Assembly: GCA_050946835.1 (NCBI GenBank)
Contig: JBMNVN010000003.1
Location: forward strand, 124,001 to 188,000
DNA: 64,000 bases
Direction of reading: 5' to 3'
From: UBA1447 sp002329225
Lineage (GTDB): Bacteria > Bacillota > Clostridia > Oscillospirales > Acutalibacteraceae
The position numbers and the translations under genes are program-made. Positions 1 through 8,560 of this stretch are shown here, in pieces (the stretch's first letter is position 1; each line of letters begins with the position of its first letter). The notes under the pieces were generated by a model that saw nothing but the letters and a program-made list of their open reading frames with translations, made no database searches and was not told the DNA's origin.

Positions 1-1
1 A

Positions 2-1123
2 AAGCAGAAGGTCGTGGCCGCCGGCGTTAAAGATCAGGATGTATTCGCCATTGTCAGAGGCAGTGCGCAGGAAGATTCCCGTACAAAAGAAAAGGCCTGT
101 ATGGCGGTGCTCCGCTTTTCACAGGGGCGGCTTTTTGACAGCGAGCACTTTATTTTTGAAAACCCCGAGGATTTATCCTCCGCACGGCGGGAACTGCTGC
201 GGGGGTTCTATATGATGAGGGACAGGGTTCCTCCCCTTGTCACCGTTGACGGCGAAGTTGAGGACGCCGAACTGATAGAGCAATGGTTAAGCTCAAAAGC
301 CGGACGAAAGGCGGAAATCAGCGTACCCCTGAAGGGAAAAAGGGCCGAACTTCTGGAAATGTGCAGAACAAATGCCGCACAAAAACTCGCCTACAGCATT
401 GGCCGAACCGGCAAAGATACCGCCGCCCTGGATGAACTGGCACGTTTATTGGGGCTGCAATCTCCTCCGGAATACATTGAGGCCTATGATATCTCCCACA
501 CCGCGGGGAGCGAAAATGTTGCCGGAATGGTGGTTTTTAAAAACGGACGGCCATTTAAGGGCGGCTATAAAAAATTCATTATTAAAGGTTTTTCCGGTCA
601 GGATGACTATGCCTCAATGGCTGAAGTGCTCACCCGCCGTCTGGAAAGATATTTTAAAGAAAAGGATTCCGCTCAGGGCTTCGGCAGACTGCCCGACCTG
701 ATTTTACTTGACGGCGGCCAGGGTCAGGTCAATGCCGTGCAGACGGTTTTGGACAGATTTAATCTGAGCATTCCCCTTTTCGGCATGGTAAAAGACAATC
801 GTCATAAGACAAGAGCGATTACGGGCGGCGGAGAGGAAATTGCTCTCAACTCCAAACGTTCCGCTTTTACCCTTGTGTCCTCCGTTCAGGAAGAAGTACA
901 CCGCTTCACTGTCGATTATCACCGCCAAAAAAGGAAGACCTCCACCCTGTCGGGCAGGTTGACGGAAATTCCGGGCGTGGGAAAAGCAAGGGCAAAAGCC
1001 CTGCTGACCCATTTTAAAAGCATAAAAGCCATAAAAGAAGCTACCGTGGAAGAACTGGCAGCGGTAAAAGGGTTGAACAAAAAGACAGCCGAAAACATTT
1101 TTGAAGCGATGAAAAACGATTGA
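2..1123 (+). CDS. uvrC: UvrABC system protein C, 3' part (5' end outside window)
   Basis: UvrC makes the dual incisions around lesions in nucleotide excision repair with UvrA and UvrB. The reading frame is open from base 2, so the N-terminal GIY-YIG nuclease and most of the UvrB-binding region lie outside the window; about 373 of the usual ~600 residues are present. Visible parts are the RNase H-like second nuclease domain (EAYDISH, then LLDGGQGQV, then GMVKDNRHKTR) and a C-terminal double helix-hairpin-helix (EIPGVGKARA and VKGLNKKTA). The frame is intact to a TGA stop. The GTG at base 14 is internal, not a start. Identification is firm. Confidence 0.95.
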   Translation, partial: KQKVVAAGVKDQDVFAIVRGSAQEDSRTKEKACMAVLRFSQGRLFDSEHFIFENPEDLSSARRELLRGFYMMRDRVPPLVTVDGEVEDAELIEQWLSSKAGRKAEISVPLKGKRAELLEMCRTNAAQKLAYSIGRTGKDTAALDELARLLGLQSPPEYIEAYDISHTAGSENVAGMVVFKNGRPFKGGYKKFIIKGFSGQDDYASMAEVLTRRLERYFKEKDSAQGFGRLPDLILLDGGQGQVNAVQTVLDRFNLSIPLFGMVKDNRHKTRAITGGGEEIALNSKRSAFTLVSSVQEEVHRFTVDYHRQKRKTSTLSGRLTEIPGVGKARAKALLTHFKSIKAIKEATVEELAAVKGLNKKTAENIFEAMKND

Positions 1124-1254
1124 TGTGAGCTTTTTTCAACGCTATATCTGACAAAGTTCACTCCCCTGCCGCCACTTTTCAAAGCGACTGTGTTCATTAC
1201 ATTAACGTAAAATATAAAACATTATAGTACGGGAGCTTATTAAGCGTATTTTCC

Positions 1255-1284
1255 TTGACATTTGACTGCTCTTGATGTGATAAT
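1255..1284 (+). promoter_or_regulatory. Promoter for rsmD
   Basis: TTGACA at 1255-1260 and GATAAT at 1279-1284 are separated by 18 bp, a sigma-A type promoter with a perfect -35 box. It would start transcription near 1291, leaving a ~23-nt leader to the rsmD ATG. The preceding bases 1124-1254 hold no recognisable gene. Confidence 0.6.
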
Positions 1285-1313
1285 ACAAGTTACAAAAACG
1301 ATGGAGTATTTTG

Positions 1314-1844
1314 ATGAGAGTAATCACCGGCAGCGCCAGAGGCAGAAAACTGAAAAGCCCCGCCGACGAATCCGTCCGCCCCACTTCGGACCGGGTTAAA
1401 GAGGCGGTTTTCAGCATTATTCAATTTGAACTCGAAGGCCGCCGTGTTTTGGATTTATTTGCCGGTTCCGGTCAGATGGGCATAGAGGCCCTCAGCCGAG
1501 GGGCGGAGCGGGCTGTTTTTGTGGACTCAAGCAAAGAGGCCATCGGCATAGTAAAGGATAATCTGGCTTCCACCAAACTTTCAGAAAATGCCGTTGTTTT
1601 GCATGCGGACGCACTTGCCTTTTTGCGTGAAAGCGGGCAAATTTTTGATATAATATTTGCAGACCCGCCTTATAAAGAGGGCATTATTTTAAAAATGCTC
1701 CCCCTTGCCGCCGCAAGGGTTGCACCCGGCGGGATTCTGATGGTAGAAACGCCTTACGGCGAAAAACTGCCCGAAACCGCAGGCGACCTGACCCGCACCA
1801 AAGAGTATAAGTACGGAAAAACCGCTATAACCACTTACCGCTGA
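1314..1844 (+). CDS. rsmD: 16S rRNA (guanine(966)-N2)-methyltransferase
   Basis: RsmD methylates N2 of G966 of 16S rRNA using S-adenosylmethionine. The 176-residue protein has the family N-terminus (RVITGSARGRKL), the SAM-binding motif VLDLFAGSGQMGIEALSRGA and the catalytic DPPY motif (IIFADPPY). I chose ATG 1314 over the in-frame TTG at 1311 because GGAG at 1303-1306 is 7 nt from the ATG. It lies 14 bp upstream of coaD, the usual rsmD-coaD pair, so the two are probably cotranscribed from the promoter at 1255. Confidence 0.93.
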   Translation: MRVITGSARGRKLKSPADESVRPTSDRVKEAVFSIIQFELEGRRVLDLFAGSGQMGIEALSRGAERAVFVDSSKEAIGIVKDNLASTKLSENAVVLHADALAFLRESGQIFDIIFADPPYKEGIILKMLPLAAARVAPGGILMVETPYGEKLPETAGDLTRTKEYKYGKTAITTYR

Positions 1845-1858
1845 AAAGGAGGGGAAAT

Positions 1859-2356
1859 ATGAAAATCGCTGTTTGTCCGGGAAGCTTTGACCCCGTCACA
1901 AAGGGACACGTGGACGTTATTAAACGTACTGCAAAAATGTTTGATAAGGTCATTGTTGTAGTTATGGCCAATTACCATAAACCTGAAAGCGCTTTCACCA
2001 CCGAGGAGCGGGTAGAGCTTATTGAGCGCTGCACCCGCAATTTTGACAATGTGGAAGTTGATATGTACAACGGCCTTTTGGCTGATTACGCCCGGCAACA
2101 CGGGGCCGTTGCCGTTGTGAAGGGTCTTCGTGCCGTATCGGATTTTGAATACGAGTTTCAACAGGCGTTGACCAATAAAAAGCTCAACCCCGATTTGGAA
2201 ACGGTTTTTGTCACCGCAAGTGCGGATTACATGTTTTTATCCTCCAGCATGGTAAAACAGGTTTGCGGTTTTGGCGGCGACATTACCGACTTTGTACCTG
2301 AAGAAGTAAAAGACGATATTGTTAAAAGGCTTAAAGGAAAGGAAGCACGCTCATGA
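1859..2356 (+). CDS. coaD: Phosphopantetheine adenylyltransferase
   Basis: CoaD transfers AMP from ATP to 4'-phosphopantetheine, the penultimate step of coenzyme A synthesis. The 165-residue length is typical. The N-terminus carries the nucleotidyltransferase motif (CPGSFDPVTKGHVDVI, with the T/HxGH signature as TKGH), and the C-terminal half has the family segment SSSMVKQV. The start ATG follows a strong AAGGAGGGG at 1846-1854. The stop codon overlaps the next start (ATGA), which indicates translational coupling with the coiled-coil protein downstream. Confidence 0.95.
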   Translation: MKIAVCPGSFDPVTKGHVDVIKRTAKMFDKVIVVVMANYHKPESAFTTEERVELIERCTRNFDNVEVDMYNGLLADYARQHGAVAVVKGLRAVSDFEYEFQQALTNKKLNPDLETVFVTASADYMFLSSSMVKQVCGFGGDITDFVPEEVKDDIVKRLKGKEARS

Positions 2357-3105
2357 CTGTTGAAGAACTGCTTACAAAATTGGAAGACGAATTGGAAAAT
2401 GCTAAAGATTCGCTCTTTTCGTCAAAAGTTCGTGTGGATGCCAAGGAGATCTCATCAATAATTGCGGAAATCCGCATGGCTTTGCCGAACGAAATACTGC
2501 GAGCAAAGGATATAATCGGCCGGGAAAGCAGAATTATATCCGATGCGCAAAAACAGGCGGCCGAAGAAGAAAGAAAGGCCAAAGAGAGGGCAAGCAAAAC
2601 AACTGCCGAGGTAAATGCGCGGATTAGCGAACTCAAAATCCGCGCCGAGGAGCTTACAAAAAAGATGGTTGCGGATGCGGACGAAAGAGCACGGAGCATA
2701 GATGCACGCGCTCAAGCCCAAGCCGCCGCCATGGTTACGGAACACGAGATTACCCGCAAGGCCAATGAAACTGCCAACGCCTACTTACAGCAAGCCCGTG
2801 CCCAATCGGATGAGATTGTGTCCAGAGCAAAGGAGCAGGCGGACAATCTGCTTTCTTCGGCTCAAAACTCAAAAGAAGATGAGATTAAACAATCAAAAGA
2901 AAAAGCCGACATGATTATGGCCGATTCGGACAGGTTTTCCAGAGATTTGCGGGAGTCCGCTTGGACATACGCCGACCGGATAATGGGTGAAAGCGCCGAA
3001 ATACTAAACTATTGCGCTAACAGTATAGCCGATTCTCAACGGAAGATTTCCGAAGCCCTGCGCAGAATTCAGGAATTGAAAGGGCCTGACGACAGCATCA
3101 ATTAA
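2353..3105 (+). CDS. Coiled-coil protein of unknown function, coaD-linked
   Basis: This 250-residue protein is almost entirely predicted coiled coil: long stretches rich in Ala, Glu, Lys, Arg and Gln with heptad-like spacing, interrupted near residues 30-55 and at the C-terminus. No signal peptide, membrane segment or catalytic motif is visible. Proteins of this type follow coaD in many Clostridia and are usually annotated as ATPase or ATP synthase subunit B-like, or DivIVA-like; I cannot assign a function. The ATG overlaps the coaD stop by one base (ATGA). An intrinsic terminator at 3144 closes the rsmD-coaD unit after it. Confidence 0.8.
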   Translation: MTVEELLTKLEDELENAKDSLFSSKVRVDAKEISSIIAEIRMALPNEILRAKDIIGRESRIISDAQKQAAEEERKAKERASKTTAEVNARISELKIRAEELTKKMVADADERARSIDARAQAQAAAMVTEHEITRKANETANAYLQQARAQSDEIVSRAKEQADNLLSSAQNSKEDEIKQSKEKADMIMADSDRFSRDLRESAWTYADRIMGESAEILNYCANSIADSQRKISEALRRIQELKGPDDSIN

Positions 3106-3143
3106 AACCCTTTCGATTAAATATTGAATTGCGACAAACTGCG

Positions 3144-3170
3144 GGGAGTGATTTTTATCACTCCCTTTTA
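3144..3170 (+). terminator. Intrinsic terminator of rsmD-coaD unit
   Basis: GGGAGTGAT (3144-3152) pairs perfectly with ATCACTCCC (3157-3165) around a 4-nt loop and is followed by TTTTA. It lies 39 bp after the coiled-coil protein stop. Confidence 0.8.
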
Positions 3171-3206
3171 TCGGAAAGGCCGGTCTCTTTCCGCATTAAA
3201 AAACGG

Positions 3207-3235
3207 TTGATTTCACCGGTGCTCCGTGATATAAT
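3207..3235 (+). promoter_or_regulatory. Promoter of tRNA-Gly
   Basis: TTGATT at 3207-3212, a 17-bp spacer and a perfect TATAAT at 3230-3235 place the start of transcription a few bases before the tRNA 5' end at 3248. Confidence 0.75.
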
Positions 3236-3247
3236 TGCAACACCTTT

Positions 3248-3321
3248 GCGGGATTAGCACATCGGTAGTGCATCGGCTTCCCAAGCCGAGGAGGCGGGTT
3301 CGACTCCCGTATCCCGCTCCA
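3248..3321 (+). tRNA. tRNA-Gly (anticodon CCC), CCA encoded
   Basis: The 74-nt sequence folds as a cloverleaf: a 7-bp acceptor stem (GCGGGAT with ATCCCGC), D stem GCAC/GTGC, anticodon loop TTCCCAA in a TCGGC/GCCGA stem, and a T arm with GGTTCGACT. Anticodon CCC reads GGG (Gly). The 3' CCA is encoded at 3319-3321. It stands alone between its own promoter and terminator. Confidence 0.95.
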
Positions 3322-3322
3322 C

Positions 3323-3363
3323 GGGCTGTAGCAGAACTTAAATTTTGCACAGCTCTTTTTTTT
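3323..3363 (+). terminator. Intrinsic terminator after tRNA-Gly
   Basis: GGGCTGT (3323-3329) pairs with ACAGCTC (3349-3355), with inner GCA/TGC pairing, followed by eight T residues at 3356-3363. Confidence 0.7.
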
Positions 3364-3387
3364 ATCCGTTTCACCCCGCTCCCCGTC

Positions 3388-3416
3388 TTGAACCCTAACG
3401 CCGATTGTGTTAATAT
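3388..3416 (+). promoter_or_regulatory. Promoter for small Cys protein
   Basis: TTGAAC (3388-3393), 17-bp spacer, TAATAT (3411-3416). It fits a start near 3423, 75 nt ahead of the ATG at 3498. Confidence 0.45.
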
Positions 3417-3497
3417 CTATAAGGCTTTTGGATGTGTAAAATCGGAAGTTAATTACCGTCAGCCTGCCGAACACTTTAATATTATTTAAGGTGACAT

Positions 3498-3716
3498 ATG
3501 AAAAAGAAACTGACTAACGAAAAAAACATTTCTCCATCCTGTTCGACTTGCCAACACGGCAAGCTTTCTCCGAACAGGCAAAGGATTCTCTGCTTAAAAA
3601 AGGGCATAATGCTCCCCTCTTCCCATTGCCGTAAATACATCTATGACCCTCTCAAGCGTCAACCTGTGCGCCCGCCGGAAGCACCGAAATTCAACCCGGA
3701 AGATTTTACTCTTTAA
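3498..3716 (+). CDS. Small conserved Cys-containing protein
   Basis: This 72-residue protein has a CxxC pair near residue 15 (CSTCQHG), a further Cys in RILCLKKG and another in the SSHCRKYIYDPLKR segment, so four cysteines are placed as in a small zinc-binding fold. The C-terminal run with YDPLKR followed by Pro-rich sequence is shared by small uncharacterised Firmicutes proteins. The start is supported by AAGGTGAC a few bases upstream and by its own promoter candidate. No function can be assigned; a metal-binding role is inference from the cysteines. Confidence 0.75.
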   Translation: MKKKLTNEKNISPSCSTCQHGKLSPNRQRILCLKKGIMLPSSHCRKYIYDPLKRQPVRPPEAPKFNPEDFTL

Positions 3717-3909
3717 TTGCAGAGTTATTATTTGTCCGCAGTTTCTGAAACGATGAATTTAAGGCTTCCAAAACTGCATAAACACATTATATTACCAGAA
3801 ATCTGTTCGTTTTCGATGCCGGTTTGACGACAAGGCAAACAGCTTTACACCGATTTGATTGACTAAATCGCTATTGACCGCTTTTCCTTTAAACAAAATA
3901 TAAAGATAG

Positions 3910-3950
3910 GACCTCACAAACGGCGGCTTGCCGACTGTGAGGTCTTTTTT
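3910..3950 (+). terminator. Intrinsic terminator, rightward
   Basis: GACCTCACA (3910-3918) pairs with TGTGAGGTC (3936-3944), with an inner GGC/GCC pair, followed by a T run to 3950. It ends the transcript of the small Cys protein after an otherwise empty ~190-bp stretch (3717-3909). Confidence 0.7.
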
Positions 3951-3974
3951 AGGACAGGCTTACGCCTGCCTTTT

Positions 3975-4051
3975 TGGCCCGCCCGGAGGGATTCGAACCC
4001 CCGGCCTTCAGAATCGGAATCTGCTGCGATATCCATCTTCGCTACGGGCGG
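3975..4051 (-). tRNA. tRNA-Arg (anticodon CCG), CCA encoded
   Basis: On the minus strand the 77-nt sequence folds with acceptor stem CCGCCCG/CGGGCGG, D stem GCGA/TCGC, anticodon loop TTCCGAT and a T arm with GGTTCGAAT, then G and an encoded CCA (3975-3977). Anticodon CCG reads CGG (Arg). The outermost anticodon-stem pair (27-43) is a G-A mismatch; all other stems are intact. Confidence 0.93.
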
Positions 4052-4070
4052 ATAATTATCCTGCCCGGAG

Positions 4071-4099
4071 AGTATAGCACATAGATTATGCCCGTGCAA
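4071..4099 (-). promoter_or_regulatory. Promoter of tRNA-Arg
   Basis: Minus strand: TTGCAC (4094-4099), 17-bp spacer, TATACT (4071-4076). Transcription would start about 12 bases before the tRNA 5' end at 4051. Confidence 0.7.
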
Positions 4100-4121
4100 G
4101 ATTCGAACATATTTTTTTATC

Positions 4122-4153
4122 CGTAAAAGAAGCCGCCTTCCGGAGAAAGCGGC
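4122..4153 (-). terminator. Intrinsic terminator after basic protein gene
   Basis: Minus strand: a 9-bp stem (4132-4140 with 4145-4153, one G-T pair) and a 4-nt loop, followed by TTCTTTTA. It separates the gene ending at 4172 from the tRNA-Arg promoter. Confidence 0.65.
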
Positions 4154-4171
4154 CGAAATAATCTGAAAGAT

Positions 4172-4531
4172 TTATTTTTTTAATCCGAACTTTTTAAGAT
4201 AGTAGTTCCTGCGCCTAATCCTGTACCGGCGCAATCGCTCCTTGTTCTCAGCCTTAGCCTGTTGTCTGGCTATTTTTTCTTCTTCAATAAGCCGGGCTAC
4301 CTCCTGTCGAATAAACTCCTCGCTTATTTCAGTCATATATTCATTGCCGGAAACGGTAGATATTTTTCTATATCCGACACGGTTATAACTACGGTAATAA
4401 TCGGCTAAAATCAGTTTTCCGCTTTTAAGGTCATAGAATATCTCAATTCCTCGGCCTTTGGACAAGTTATATCTCTCGACTGTCTTTTTAATGTTCCGTC
4501 GCTTAGGAATTTTGATTTTTGATGCGAACAA
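4172..4531 (-). CDS. Small basic protein, unknown function
   Basis: The 119-residue protein is strongly basic. A middle part rich in aromatic residues (residues 30-65: YDLKSGKLILADYYRSYN and following) may form a small beta fold, and the C-terminal half is a charged helix with many Arg, Lys, Gln and Glu ending in RRNYYLKKFGLKK. No signal peptide or membrane segment is seen. The start codon is TTG, placed after AGAGGGA on the minus strand; there is no in-frame ATG nearby. A terminator follows it. I do not recognise the family; nucleic-acid binding is only a guess from charge. Confidence 0.6.
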   Translation of the reverse strand: MFASKIKIPKRRNIKKTVERYNLSKGRGIEIFYDLKSGKLILADYYRSYNRVGYRKISTVSGNEYMTEISEEFIRQEVARLIEEEKIARQQAKAENKERLRRYRIRRRNYYLKKFGLKK

Positions 4532-4722
4532 ACAAGAATCCCTCTTTCAATTTTCAATGTTGGAAGTTCCGCTTACATCGTGCCTGAATTATCTCACAAA
4601 CCGTGCCATAAAACAAGCCTTTTTTTAGAAATAATTAATATTTTATTAAGTTTTTTTAAAATGCACACTAAACACAAATTTTCATATTGGGGTTGTTCGG
4701 CAAGCGCTGAAATCAAACGATT

Positions 4723-6108
4723 TTATTCGGCTGTAATAAACACCCCTTCACGGTTGTCCAACAACAAATTGCATTTGTTTCCGTCTATTACCGCAGGTAC
4801 GCCTTTTTGATAAACAGTGAGTTGCTCTGCCCCTTCGGCGGAAAACTGTACACAGGCCTTTTTGCCCGTTTCCGGTTCCCACATATTAACTACGCAGTAT
4901 GCTTTGGAATCATCGTCCTTTCCCTCAAAACAGCCAACAAGCAAGGGACTAAAGCTCTTTATCTCGGGCTTAAACTCCTCTTTTACAGGCATTAAAAATC
5001 TAAGTATGTTTGCTCTGCTCATCAGGCCGTTGTGCATGAATGCCCCTTGATTGTTGTATTTTCCGTAAACATCTGCAAAGGCTTTAAGCTCAAAATTCAC
5101 CGTCTTTGCGGCATAATAAGTGTCGGTTCGGTTCCCCGCACCGTCAATAAGATGTGAGCCTCTGTCCCACCACCCGCTGTCATAGCAGGCATGGATGATA
5201 GCCTTCGCTCCGAAGGCAAGGCTTACAAAAGCCTGCCAGCGTATATCCTCCGGGGTGTCACAGTATCTCATAGAACCTTCGCCGTCAATTTCGTCCCCGG
5301 CGGCCTGGGTGATAACCCAGAGGTCCCGATTAGTTTCGCGGCAGGCTTCAGCTAAAATATCCAGATTGCGAAGCCACATATCATAAGTTATAAGTTTTCG
5401 TTCACCTGTCTTAGTTCTTTCGACTCTCAGGGGGTAAATATCAACGGAGATATAGTCCGTGTCTATTTTGTTGATATAGTCTGATACATGTCTTTTATAT
5501 CGGTCAATTGAGTCATTGGAAAAATCGCTTAACGGCAGGAAAAGCTTTTTGTACCACTCAATCTCCGGCGAATTGCCGAGCTGTTGGGAATTGGCATAGA
5601 GGGGGAAGAGGTTGATAAGAGGCAATTTGCCCGCAGTGTTCGCATAATAATGGTTGACAACCTGCCCCAGAGATGCAAAACCTGCGGCTGTAGGCTCGTC
5701 AATCAAATCATCCCCCCAGAGGGCGGGATGATCTTTGTAGGTGTCGGGAGAAATAGCGTACCAGGGCGCCGTATTGCCGGCATCCCAATACATGGCCGGA
5801 GCGTTATATCCTTTAGCGATTACGCCCACACCGTTGGCATGGCATAAATCCAGAAAGTTGTCGTTTGCCCAGGCAATTAAAAAGTCGATACCCGCTTCAT
5901 TTACCCAGGCTACATGCTCATTGTCCGCATGCCTGTGGTCATAGTTGTAGCCGCCAATCAGGAGTCTTTCATTGTCATAGCAGTAATCCCTTCGCGTGGC
6001 TTCTATCGCCTCTCCTTCAGTGACTCCGACTGCGGTGCCGAGCTGAGCGGAAAGGAACACTGTTAAAGCCATTAAAAATGCTATGAGTTTTTTCCAAAAG
6101 AGCAACAT
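4723..6108 (-). CDS. Secreted TIM-barrel glycoside hydrolase-like protein
   Basis: The 461-residue protein begins with a signal peptide (KK, then hydrophobic residues 8-26), so it is exported. The rest reads as a (beta/alpha)8 barrel like clan GH-A enzymes: GGYNYDHR near residue 52, GVGVIAKGYNAP near 93, WGDDLIDEP with E138, DYISVDIYPL, then a late segment with RWQAFVSLAFGAKAIIHACY typical of barrel-end strands, and a short beta-rich C-terminus. E138 of the DEP motif is a candidate acid/base. I cannot place it in a numbered GH family. It is the last gene of a four-gene leftward unit; its start lies 5 bp after the MFS stop and its GAGGT Shine-Dalgarno overlaps that stop, so translation is coupled. 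Confidence 0.65.
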   Translation of the reverse strand: MLLFWKKLIAFLMALTVFLSAQLGTAVGVTEGEAIEATRRDYCYDNERLLIGGYNYDHRHADNEHVAWVNEAGIDFLIAWANDNFLDLCHANGVGVIAKGYNAPAMYWDAGNTAPWYAISPDTYKDHPALWGDDLIDEPTAAGFASLGQVVNHYYANTAGKLPLINLFPLYANSQQLGNSPEIEWYKKLFLPLSDFSNDSIDRYKRHVSDYINKIDTDYISVDIYPLRVERTKTGERKLITYDMWLRNLDILAEACRETNRDLWVITQAAGDEIDGEGSMRYCDTPEDIRWQAFVSLAFGAKAIIHACYDSGWWDRGSHLIDGAGNRTDTYYAAKTVNFELKAFADVYGKYNNQGAFMHNGLMSRANILRFLMPVKEEFKPEIKSFSPLLVGCFEGKDDDSKAYCVVNMWEPETGKKACVQFSAEGAEQLTVYQKGVPAVIDGNKCNLLLDNREGVFITAE

Positions 6109-6113
6109 ATAAT

Positions 6114-7457
6114 TTACCTCACTTTCTTATCACTGTATCCCCGCTTAACAAAAAATAAAGGAAGCAAAATCAACAAACCGAAGATTGCTGCCGCTATAAA
6201 CATTTCCGGCACCGGCACAGTCACAACCTCATCAAAATCATTAAGATACGTGCCTGCGGCGTGGTTTTCTGAGAAAATCTTAATCACAAGATTGCCGAGG
6301 AACGGCCCTATAATCATGGGAATAAGCACAAAGAAAATCATACGAACGCCTTGGAAAAGACCGACTTTGTCTTCCGGAGTAAAGTCGCGCACAGCGGCAT
6401 TCAGTATAATCATCAGCAAACCGTAGCCCGCAAAAAATATTGCGGCGGAAACGGCAAAAGTTCCGAGGGTTTTAGCAAGACCGGCAGATATAAGCCCTAC
6501 GGCAAATACAAACACTGCAGGATAAACAAAGCGTGCCTTGCCGATTTTATCCACTAAAACACCGAGGCCGACGGTTACGGCTATAAAGCCCGCCAATACA
6601 ACAACCGCCAAAACCGCCGTCACGGGCGTAATATTGAGGTTGTTTATATCCAGCCCCAAGTAATGCTGAATGTAAATCATTATGTAGGGGAAGAATATTT
6701 GCACTGCAACGCCGAAGATGCATACACAGACCAAGGTCAGGTAAAGCCGGCCGTGTTTTTTGACAACGCTCGGACGAAAACCGTAAATCAAGTCATTAAG
6801 AAAGCTGCCTTGCTTTTTTTCACTTGTGCCGGACTCTTTGATAGTGAATAAACCGATTACGCCGCAAAGAGATACGCCGGCCCCCAAAGCGGCAAAGCAG
6901 ACAGGATAACCCAGCGATGCAACCCCGGCACCGAAGCCTATTGTCACTGCAAACATCGCCAAGGTGGGAAGCACGGCCAAAATACCCTCAGCCGTCCCCC
7001 TGTTTTCAGGTACCGTAACTTCGGTAACCCAGGCGTTAAAAGCGGCATCGTTGGCGGTAGAACCCATAAAGGTCATAATGCAGTCCATAATAATTACAAC
7101 GCTTACGGTTGCGGCTATTATCCCGGCTTTATCCGTCAAACCGAATAAGGTAGCCACGGAGTCCCGGGAAATAAAGGCAAATGATACCACCGTAAGCCCC
7201 CAAAGAATATACCCGAAACAAATAAAACCTTTACGCCGTCCGAGTTTGTCGCTGAGCGCACCCATTGCAAAGGTAGTGATAACAGCAGTTGCAGCGCTGA
7301 GGGCGACCATTCTTGAGATATCCTTTGTAGTACCCCCGATATAGTTAAAAAGAAATGTGTTGAAGTAGATGTTTTCCATGTTCCAGGCTATTTGACCCAT
7401 GAAACCGAATAAAACAAGGTTTACCAGTATTCTTTTGCTTAACCCCGATTTTTTCAT
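6114..7457 (-). CDS. MFS transporter
   Basis: The 447-residue protein has about 12 hydrophobic segments and the MFS loop 2-3 signature (GALSDKLGRRKG near residue 62). This supports a proton- or ion-coupled carrier of a small solute in the cytoplasmic membrane. It lies between the IolC-type kinase and the secreted hydrolase-like protein, so a sugar or sugar-acid substrate released by the latter is a reasonable inference. ATG 7457 follows AAGGGGGAAG. No frame damage is seen. The substrate cannot be read from the sequence. Confidence 0.85.
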   Translation of the reverse strand: MKKSGLSKRILVNLVLFGFMGQIAWNMENIYFNTFLFNYIGGTTKDISRMVALSAATAVITTFAMGALSDKLGRRKGFICFGYILWGLTVVSFAFISRDSVATLFGLTDKAGIIAATVSVVIIMDCIMTFMGSTANDAAFNAWVTEVTVPENRGTAEGILAVLPTLAMFAVTIGFGAGVASLGYPVCFAALGAGVSLCGVIGLFTIKESGTSEKKQGSFLNDLIYGFRPSVVKKHGRLYLTLVCVCIFGVAVQIFFPYIMIYIQHYLGLDINNLNITPVTAVLAVVVLAGFIAVTVGLGVLVDKIGKARFVYPAVFVFAVGLISAGLAKTLGTFAVSAAIFFAGYGLLMIILNAAVRDFTPEDKVGLFQGVRMIFFVLIPMIIGPFLGNLVIKIFSENHAAGTYLNDFDEVVTVPVPEMFIAAAIFGLLILLPLFFVKRGYSDKKVR

Positions 7458-7479
7458 ATTCTTCCCCCTTACAATAAAA

Positions 7480-8496
7480 TCAGATTTCTTCCACTACCTC
7501 TCCGGATTTTGCTTTGTTTTCTTTTATAAATGCAGTTACCGCTTCCACAGTAGGCATGGCATCGGAGCAACTGTGTGCGGAAACGAGCATAGAGGCGGAA
7601 GCCGTAGCAAATTCCAAAGCCCGCTTAATTTCCCATCCCTGAAGAAGGGCAAATATAAAAGCGGAAGCATAACCGTCGCCGCCGCCGAAACCTTTCAGCA
7701 TTTTTACGGGGAAAGGGCGCACCTTATAGCTTTTGCCGTTGCTTAAATAGGCCATGGAACCTTCCTTGCCGTGCTTTATTATTACGATTTTGCTCCCGTA
7801 TGAGTGCCACAGGGCGGCGGAAGTTTTATCATCCGGGCAAACGCCCGAAACCGCTTCCGTCAGATTATACTCTTCCCGTGAACCCAGAATAATGTCGGCA
7901 TTACGGGCCGCCATCGTGTAATAAATTGAAACTTCATCCATATTTTTCCAGGTGTAGGGACGGTAATCAATGTCAAAAATCACCACGGCACCGGTTTTCT
8001 TCGCCAGCATCACGGTTTTGAGAGCCGCTTCCCTGGAGGGGCTTGCACAAAGGGCGGTGCCGGAAATCACCACCGCTTTTGCACGGTTTATATACTCTTC
8101 GTCCACATCCTCGGGGGAAACCTGCAAATCCGCCGCACCCTCCCGGTACATCAAGATACTGCTTTGGGTGGGACTAAGAATTTCCGTAAAGGTAAGCCCT
8201 ATTTTTTCGCCGTTTTTACAGCGGAAGATATGGGAAGTATCTATCCCGTCTTTTTTAAAATAATCAGTAACATAATCGCCGAACTGATCATCGGACACCC
8301 GGGCAATAAAGCCGCATTTGGCTCCCAAACGGGCAAGACCGACGGCAATATTCGCCGGTGAGCCGCCGACATATTTATTAAAGTTTGAACTTTCCGACAG
8401 AGGTTTGTTTATATCCGTAGGATTAAAATCTATGGCTATACGTCCTATGGGTATTACATCAACAGGTTTTTTCTTGTCAAAACTGATTAAACTCAT
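7480..8496 (-). CDS. iolC: 5-dehydro-2-deoxygluconokinase (IolC-type PfkB kinase)
   Basis: IolC phosphorylates 2-deoxy-5-keto-D-gluconate in myo-inositol breakdown. The 338-residue protein matches IolC closely: IGRIAIDFNP, KYVGGSPANIAVGLARLG, FTEILSPTQSSILMYR, SGTALCASPSREA, DIDYRPYTW and the C-terminal SAHSCSDAMPTVE. The PfkB anion-hole motif is GGGD instead of the usual GAGD, with the catalytic Asp kept. The start ATG follows AAAGGAT. Its neighbours are a class II aldolase upstream and an MFS transporter downstream; iolB, iolD, iolE, iolG and iolA are not in the window, so the true substrate could be a related deoxy-keto-gluconate. Confidence 0.85.
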   Translation of the reverse strand: MSLISFDKKKPVDVIPIGRIAIDFNPTDINKPLSESSNFNKYVGGSPANIAVGLARLGAKCGFIARVSDDQFGDYVTDYFKKDGIDTSHIFRCKNGEKIGLTFTEILSPTQSSILMYREGAADLQVSPEDVDEEYINRAKAVVISGTALCASPSREAALKTVMLAKKTGAVVIFDIDYRPYTWKNMDEVSIYYTMAARNADIILGSREEYNLTEAVSGVCPDDKTSAALWHSYGSKIVIIKHGKEGSMAYLSNGKSYKVRPFPVKMLKGFGGGDGYASAFIFALLQGWEIKRALEFATASASMLVSAHSCSDAMPTVEAVTAFIKENKAKSGEVVEEI

Positions 8497-8560
8497 TTTT
8501 ATTATCCTTTCTTTTTTAACATTATATTCGTTACACTATACAACGCCTGATAAAAACAAC

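Noticed and set aside
3874..3950. A TTGACC/TATAAA pair followed at once by the hairpin at 3910-3950, which might be a tiny RNA gene
   Set aside because: The spacer is 19 bp and the transcript would be only the terminator hairpin; a plain terminator for the upstream gene explains it.
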